A DNA stretch of 64,000 bases from the NCBI GenBank assembly GCA_948470475.1, contig OX419337.1, positions 36,115,832 through 36,179,831 on the forward strand, given 5' to 3'. The stretch is from Galaxea fascicularis (lineage: Eukaryota > Cnidaria > Anthozoa > Scleractinia > Euphylliidae). The translations under genes were made by a program, and so were the position numbers. The notes below the pieces were generated by a model, which did not search any database, was not told the origin of the DNA, and saw only the letters and a program-made list of their open reading frames with translations. This document shows, piece by piece, positions 34,901-43,525 of this stretch. Position 1 is the stretch's first letter. Every line of letters starts with the position of its first letter.

Positions 34901-37900
34901 TATCTGTAATATATAAGAATAACGCAAGATAAAATCGTCCTGTCACAGAGTCCACCACCTTACGAAGCAAATGGCCTTGAGCTGTAAAGAAATGAACAGA
35001 ACATACATGTACAGTAGATTCCATGAATCAACTTTGAAACCACATAATTTGTTTTGTGAGAAAGCAAACACTACAGAATAGGTTACTCCCCTGAGGGTTT
35101 TTCAGAACCATGTACAAATATGAATGTAATGTTAAAGATGAATCAAATGCTCCCATGAGCCAGCTCATGGATGAGGAACATAACAATACCTTGAATTTAC
35201 CACAACTTTATTTTCTAAAAAGATATGTGCTAGAAACCTGTACATTCGTTTGTGTTTTGTGGGAGCACCTCCTTTTCTGACACACCTCTTGGTTAAAGAA
35301 CCATTTACGTGCTAATATTTTCCGTAAAATTACGCAGTTGATTGACAGGCGCCAGAAGCATAAATTTAGACGAAATTGACAGACGTAAGTAATTTGAACC
35401 GACGATGGAGCACAAATATGCAAATTTGTACACGGACTATAAAAATGATATTCAAAGGTGATCGCTTTGTTAAGAAGTGTAACAGGCAAGTTAAAGTTTC
35501 TTACTGGTCGACGGCTCATTTCAAGTTAGTTTTATAAACGTTTTTGATCGTAATAAAATTTCGGACTATTCTGAATGCGAGATAACATCCCAAATATTGT
35601 GTGAAAGTCCTGAGGGAAATTAGTCACGCTTTACAGCCACAATGTTTTTGAGCGATTCGGGGTCCGGCACAAAACTTTTTGCTTTGTAAGGTGAGATATT
35701 CAATCCATCTATTTATGCTTTGTGCTACAATTAACTTGATTTTCCAAATATTTTGTTGTTCGAAGAGATTAGCTGTTATAGCTGCTTGTCAGACCAAATT
35801 ATATCCTCACAGAGAAAAATATTTGCATGCTTGTGGTCCTTGTGTTTTTGTCAAATGTTGACAAAGTGTTATACTGATCGTTTAAGCCAAGGGATATAGC
35901 CTTTCGAAACAAGATCATATTTGCAATCGAGCGTTCACCATGAAAACAGCGTCTTTCAAGATTTGTTGTCTCCGAATGCGACAAAATAAAAAATTTTGTG
36001 CGTTTACAACACTGAGCTGGAATAAAAGTTTCCCACACATGACATAACATTGAAAAGATATGTTCCTGTCGTGCGCTAATGGAGAGGCTTTTAGCAATGT
36101 CTGACAAAAGATTGACAAGAAAAACGATCAAATCTTGAAACATACCATGGATAAAAATTTAAAAAAAACGGACTGAAACAACAAACATTTGTTTTTCTTG
36201 TCAGTCTTTTGTCAGACGTTGCTAAAAGCCCCTCCATTAGAGCATCTCTGGTTGCGAAATCATTTGCTGTTCCTCAGTTCGAGTTTTGCAGTGTGTGACG
36301 AGTTCTGGTCGATGTATAGTTCTGCTTATGACTTCACGGTGGATGGAAACCCAGGAACTGCGAGATGTAGGCGCCCAAGAGAAAACCATATTTCGATGGA
36401 CGAATTACTTAGTCACGCTTTCCACAAAGTTAACCTTGACCTCTCTCAGCCGGCATCTATTTATTTGCGGTTGCGGGTGCATTTGTGGAAGCTGTGTAAA
36501 TGAGGCGTGAAAGTATACAAAACCAGTTTATTTTTTTACAATTTACAATTTTTAGTTTTTTATGGACCCTCGACATTTTTCTCGGACCCTCGACATCTTA
36601 CCCTCGACCCTCGACATTTTACCCTCGACCCTCGACCCTCGACCAAAACCCAAACTCTAAACAAACTAGACCTTTGTTGAGTTGGAAAATCGAAACGAAA
36701 AACCGACGCCATGAAGATTAAACACGTAAACAATATATGCAGAGCAAAATTCTCTGCCTTTGTACTACACCCTGAAATTTACAAACGTTGGACCATGAAG
36801 ACTATGGAGACAAAAGCAATACTTAGTAGGGGAGGGACCGGCGGAAAGTTTAATGAATAAATTAATCAGAATCGAGTGAGCGAATGAGTGATCCCCTGAG
36901 TGAGTGAGCGAAATTCAGACCCACAACAAAACCTCATGGAATGACTACGTCATCCATGAGCTAAAAATTAGACTAATGTCCTCTAATAAATATATTGATT
37001 CCTTTAGGAGGGCTTCAATTACAAGCCTAAATGACTTCAGCAATTTGATCGACTTAATTTCACTATCCAAGTTATTCCAAAGAAGCTATAATTGTCCTTT
37101 TTTCACCCCATCCTACTCTATGCATTTGTAAGCACTTGTGAACCCTGTGTGTGCAATACATCACCTGGTAAGTTTTGAGCATCCAAATCATCAGGGATGT
37201 CTTCCAAAAGATCTTTCACATAAACACATGCTTGATCCTAATAAATGAAAGAATGTATGAGCTGCTTCTAACCCTTTCAATCCTAAGTTCAAAATTTAAA
37301 TTCTCATCTGTTTCCCCCACAAAATTCCTATAGAAGCAGTAGGGAAAAATTGCTAAAATAATCATCATTCAAGCAAATTTATCTTTGTTACAAGTTCGAT
37401 TGTGTTGATGAGTGAGAAGTGGGTTGTTTGTAGACTAAACAGAACGCAGGGTGGTCGGAACAGCAACAAGGTTATTTATTCCAAACAAAAGTAGTAAACT
37501 CCGCACAAGACTTCACAATAAGCTCACACAAGGCTTATAAAATTATACTCGACCTCCGTCAAACCTCAATACTCACGGCCTCCGCCAAATGTATAAACGA
37601 CCTCTGTCACACTTCAATAAACACGGCCTCCGCCAAATGTATAAACGACCTCTGTCACACTTCAATAAACACGGCCTCCGCCAAACGCTCTCAAGTTACT
37701 TCTCTTTACTTTCTTGACTCTAAGACACTAAGAAAACTCTACAGCTATACCGATCGGCTTATATACCTTTTTAACCTAAAATTCTAGAACTTTCCGACTC
37801 GACTAAATAAAGAAACATTACAATGAAAACTATTCACAGCTACTACGCAAACGGCTTAAAAATATAATCACTGAATCACGATGATAAAACACTAATTAAA

Positions 37901-40900
37901 TATGCAGAAGATTCTAGACACTTCCAGACAGTAACGCAAGTCACGCAATAATTTTTTCGTAACAATCTTGTGTGATCCTGTCCTTAATTCTCATGACAAC
38001 TCTATTATAAAGAGTTGCTATTGCAAGGAGAAATTTGATGTTGATCACTCTTGATCTTGTCCTTAATTCTCATGATCACTCTGTTTTATAAAGCATTTAT
38101 ATTAAGAGGAGAAATTTGATGTTGATCACTTTTGATCCTGTCCTTAATTCTCGTGACCACTCTATTATAAAGAGTTGCTATTGCAAGGAGAAATTTGATG
38201 TTGATCACTCTTAGGGTTACAAAGCTGAAATGTGTATCAACAGGACTCGAACTTTGCTAAAGCTAGTGGTGCAATGTGTTAAATTTATTAGTGAATTCAG
38301 ACTACACACAATGCTAGTCTCTCTAGAAATGCAAGTCCTAAAATCCAGTTGTTCAAAAGCACATTAACATCACTCCAGACTAATGATTCCATTTTATTGT
38401 TCTGCTTCATAACCAGCTAAGGGATCCATGTAGGCAAAATTTTTAACAGGCTGGAGTTAACAGTTCAAAAGCGGGTTTATGAGAACCAGTACTATGGATT
38501 TTTAAGTCCCTAGAAAGTTTTCAGCTGGGAAAATAATGAGTTCACAGCCAGGTATTTTCCCTGGCTTCCGGCTATTATCAACATTCCTGCAGCTACCTTT
38601 CTTGTAGGGCCGAAAAAAAGTCATCACAACATCAAAAGTTAAGGAAATGGACCACTTTGAAGATGTCAGTACACAAAATAACATTTTTTTTTTGTATTTT
38701 TTAAAAAACAAAAAACTTCCATAGATCGATTTATCGTGCCTACTTTATTAAATATGAGATGCCAAACTTGCCACTTTTCACAGAGAAATGTAAGGCAAGG
38801 GGCTGTTTTTTGTTTGTATGAAAACAAGAGGCCGTATTGGCCTTCACTCGGGCTTTTCGAGTGGCAAATGAATGTTGTGGATGGTATATAAAAAATTATA
38901 CATGTATTTTGTGACTCAAACTCGATTCGTTAAAGCATTGGGCTGCCTGTGTGAGTGTGTGCCAGCGGAAATAAACACGGCAGGACCGTGGGAACACAAA
39001 CAATCTTAGTTTTCTGCTTTTCTGTGACAGACTTTTTAGCGTTTTCACTGGTATCCTACTGGTATCCTTTCTATATTTTATTTTCACTAACGCATCACGT
39101 TGATCATGTACAGATAACTGCATTGCCATCTCAAATAACTCGCATTTTTCAAGTACATCCGACATTTGTGTTGATAAAACTGATAACACATTCATGTAGA
39201 ACACGCGAAGGTACAAGATTACACATAAAACTAACACACTACACATACAAGTGGTGAAACAGAGAATTAACTCTGCAGTGTAAATTAAAGTGCTAGAGAA
39301 ACCCATGAAAAACCCACTGGGCGTTAGCCCTAGTAGAGGGTATCAGGGAACCACACGAGGCAAAGAAAAAATTCTTATGACCTCGGTGGGAATCGAACCC
39401 ACGACCTCCGGATTAGATCGATTCCCACCGAGGTCATAAGAATTTTTTCTTTGCCTCGTGTGGTTCCCTGATACCCTCTACTAGGGCTAACGCCCAGTGG
39501 GTTTTTCATGGGTTTCTCTAGCACTTTAATTTACACTGCAGAGTTAATTCTCTGTTTCACCACTTGTATGTGTTTATAGTGCTACGCAGCACAACATATA
39601 TATGTACCCTTACTTTCTCTTCGCTGCGATTCACCACCTTAATCGTCCCCGACTTTCTCTGTCCGACCTCGTAGCTTAGTCGGCAGAGCAACGGTAGATC
39701 TAATCCGGAGGTCGTGGGTTCGATTCCCACCGAGGTCATAAGAATTTTTTCTTTGCCTCGTGTGGTTCCCTGATACCCTCTACTAGGGCTAACGCCCAGT
39801 GGGTTTTTCATGGGTTTCTCTAGCACTTTAATTTACACTGCAGAGTTAATTCTCTGTTTCACCACTTGTATGTGTTTATAGTGCTACGCAGCACAACATA
39901 TATATGTACCCTTACTTTCTCTTCGCTGCGATTCACCACCTTAATCGTCCCCGACTTTCTCTGTCCGACCTCGTAGCTTAGTCGGCAGAGCAACGGTAGA
40001 TCTAATCCGGAGGTCGTGGGTTCGATTCCCACCGAGGTCATAAGAATTTTTTCTTTGCCTCGTGTGGTTCCCTGATACCCTCTACTAGGGCTAACGCCCA
40101 GTGGGTTTTTCATGGGTTTCTCTAGCACTTTAATTTACACTGCAGAGTTAATTCTCTGTTTCACCACTTGTATGTGTTTATAGTGCTACGCAGCACAACA
40201 TATATATGTACCCTTACTTTCTCTTCGCCGCGATTCACCACCTTAATCGTCCCCGACTTTCTCTGTCCGACCTCGTAGCTTAGTCGGCAGAGCAACGGTA
40301 GATCTAATCCGGAGGTCGTGGGTTCGATTCCCACCGAGGTCATAAGAATTTTTTCTTTGCCTCGTGTGGTTCCCTGATACCCTTTACTAGGGCTAACGCC
40401 CAGTGGGTTTTTCATGGGTTTCTCTAGCACTTTAATTTACACTGCAGAGTTAATTCTCTGTTTCACCACTTGTATGTGTTTATAGTGCTACGCGGCACAA
40501 CATATATATAACACACTACACAGACTTGATACAGCTGATAATCCACAATCTAAAGTGTACAAAAGAAATGAAATACTGGTGACAATAGCCATAAAAGTAA
40601 AAACGTTACTTGCATCTTCGCTTCGATGCGTGGGTTCTTTATCACTTAACATAGCCGCTTTCCTGTTGCTGTTGTTACTACTGCTACTGCCGTTCGTCTT
40701 TCTACCTCTAATCTCATCATCAACAGGTATCTTGTATTCGCCAGCACCTAAACTGTTCGTGTCAAAGTTCAACTCAAGTTCGTCAAGGAACATTTGTCAT
40801 TGGTAGTCAAAGTTTGTGCACTCTTTGTACTCATTGATAACTCATTCAGCTCATTTGATCTCATAATATTTCTCACATTTGCTTCGAGTTCGCGGAACGA

Positions 40901-43494
40901 GCCGTTTCGAAATGTACGCTCACCATCATCATTTAGTGTGGGTCTACCACGAACGGAGTGTGCGTTTGTAACTGGTTCGAGCGTATTGGATACGACACCG
41001 TTTGTCATAGCTGTAGACATGTCAACTTTTTCCTTTGAAAATCCGTCGAGGAATCCACAGTTGCTTTGTCCCTTGCTTTTCAGCAGACAAGGCAAGCGTA
41101 AACAAAACGTAAACAGGTTTTTACCGGGTTTTACAGGTTCATCGTTAGCGCCTGCGCAAATACGCCGGAAATGAGGTTTGTGGAAAACAACGACGAAAAA
41201 AAAGAAAAACGGACGACAGATTTAGACTCGGGCCTTCCACAGGAAGCCCGAGTAACTATGAAAAATTGTTATTTTGCGTGACATCTACAAGTGGTCATTA
41301 TTCAAAGAGCCCCAAAATCCACAGCAAACATTCCATTCTCTTTGAAATCAATGTTAGTATCTTGGCAACAACACACTCACCCCTCCCCTGACCCAACATA
41401 CATGTAAACACTAACTTATTAACTTATTATAACTTTTTGGGTTAGGGGAGGGGTAGGCATGCAGTTGTTCAGATACTGTCATTAGATCCTCATTCGGTTG
41501 GTACTGAAAGAATATTGTCTTTTCCTGTATCAAGAATCTCACCTGACAGGACCACACTCGCAGCTTCAGATCTCTACAGAGAGCAAACACACACATGTGC
41601 TTCCCAAAAGGATGAATTGTCAAGCTGGTAACAGCATCAGCAGCGAGCACATCTCTCCTAAGACTGGATGGGACAAGACCTGACCATAAGCGCTGCATGA
41701 CCCCGGCTTGTTTTAACTCAAACTGCTCAACTTGACCTGTAAATAAACAGATTAAAAACCCAGTGTTTCAAAAACCATGTCATTCTCAGCTCCTGCCACA
41801 ACTTTTAGCATGCAGATTGGCTGTTTAAAAACTGATTCCTTGCATTACGTGTCACGTGTTACGAAACTCACATGCAAATTTTGGCCAGTTTCATGTGTCG
41901 ATGAGTGATAAAAAAAAAAGCAGAAATCAAACGTCTCAAGTAATAATTACAGTATTAATTTTTGTTCTTTATAGGTTTGTTTGCATTCGCATTCCAGAGA
42001 GAATCATCTCAAATTTTGTTTAAGCTTTATTTGTATTATTATTGACATTTCACGCAAAATTTCGCTCCACCAAACAAAATGTTGCACAGAATTTCACTCC
42101 CCCAGACAAAATTTTGCTCCCCCAAATGAACTGTTGCACGAAATTTTGCTTCTCCAAATGAAATTTTGGGCAAAATTTCATTGTCCCTGGAACAAAATGC
42201 CATGCAGAATTTCGCATACACTGTGACTACATGAAATTTTGATAAGAATGGAACAACAGATGCACCTAAATACATGTAATACCGAAACTTCAGTGTCTTC
42301 AAAATATCACACAATTACAGCAAATTTTGTCAAAATTTGCTCTCATTACTTTTGCACAGTACTGTAAGCAGTCAATGGGTCATGTTAAAAGGTAGAATCT
42401 TCAAAATAATTATCATTTTCCAGTTAGTCACTTACCGTCACTACCTGGAGGTGGCAGTTTTATTAACAAAATTACACCAGTCCCGGTGGCTAACGCAAAC
42501 AGACAGTTTCCATCCTGACAAAGCCAGCTTGAAAATGTTGAGCAGCATTGAGAAAAAGTCCCAAAATTACAGGGTTCTCGTAAGTCATGAGTAGAAAAGT
42601 CACTGAATATTGAACGCTGGCTCCCCTCAGAAGTGGAAGATAATGTAAATCCCTAAAACAGAATGCAGGATCATTGCTGATTGTCATTTTGGCATACAAA
42701 CCAAAACAGATACAAATGTTTTTACATGTTCAGGGCTGTGCTCTAGCGGCGCCCGGTCGCCCCTGGCGACTTGCTTTTGCCATCGGGCAACCAGGAAATA
42801 TTAGTTTTTGCACCAAACTTAGATGCTGGGCACCCTGGATTTCAAGGGTTTAGAGGTTTGGGCGCCCAACTACTTTTCTTAGAGCACAGCCTTGATGTTA
42901 GACAACTCAGCATGTACTGGGACTAATGAGCAGCACTGCAACTAATAAATTATAGACTTTCTCAAGATAAACATACCAGAAAACAACACAATTAAAAGTG
43001 TTATGCCTGCAAGCACTTACAAGTAACACTGCAAGCTAAAAAACAATTGTAATTAAAATGCATTAAATTTTAATTAGTACATCTGATGTCCAGTCATTGT
43101 GAATAAACTAAATAAGAATTAAAAACATGTGAATTAATTACTAGTGAGTGATGTATATGAAATAAATCACACATGAACTGTGGAAATAAAATCAAATGAA
43201 GGGTGATCCTCGCAGTTGTGATTGCGATTTATGCTATTGTGTAAAGAAGCCTGAAAAAAATCTGGGACTTCAATGGGGTTTGAACCTACTGTACACTGTA
43301 TAACCTTGTGATACTGGTGCAATGCTCTTACATGTAGTTCTTCGTGCAATTGCATAAATTGCGATTACACCCCTGAGGATCATCCTTCATTTGATTTCAT
43401 TTCTGCAGTTCATACATGATTTATTTCATATACATCACTCACATTCATCTCTTTAACGGGAGCATATAAACCTACAACTGACCAGCTCCCAACA

Positions 43495-43525
<31 letters not shown>

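Noticed and set aside
39665..40341. Three functional tRNA genes
   Set aside because: Acceptor and T arms are good, but the anticodon stem is imperfect and position 33 is not T. They lie in a retroposed multimer, so SINE heads are the better reading.
39557..40430. Three identical 89-codon frames (VGIEPTTSGL type)
   Set aside because: They are minus-strand readings through the tRNA-like SINE units; the phrase arises from the B-box region and is a known kind of repeat artefact.
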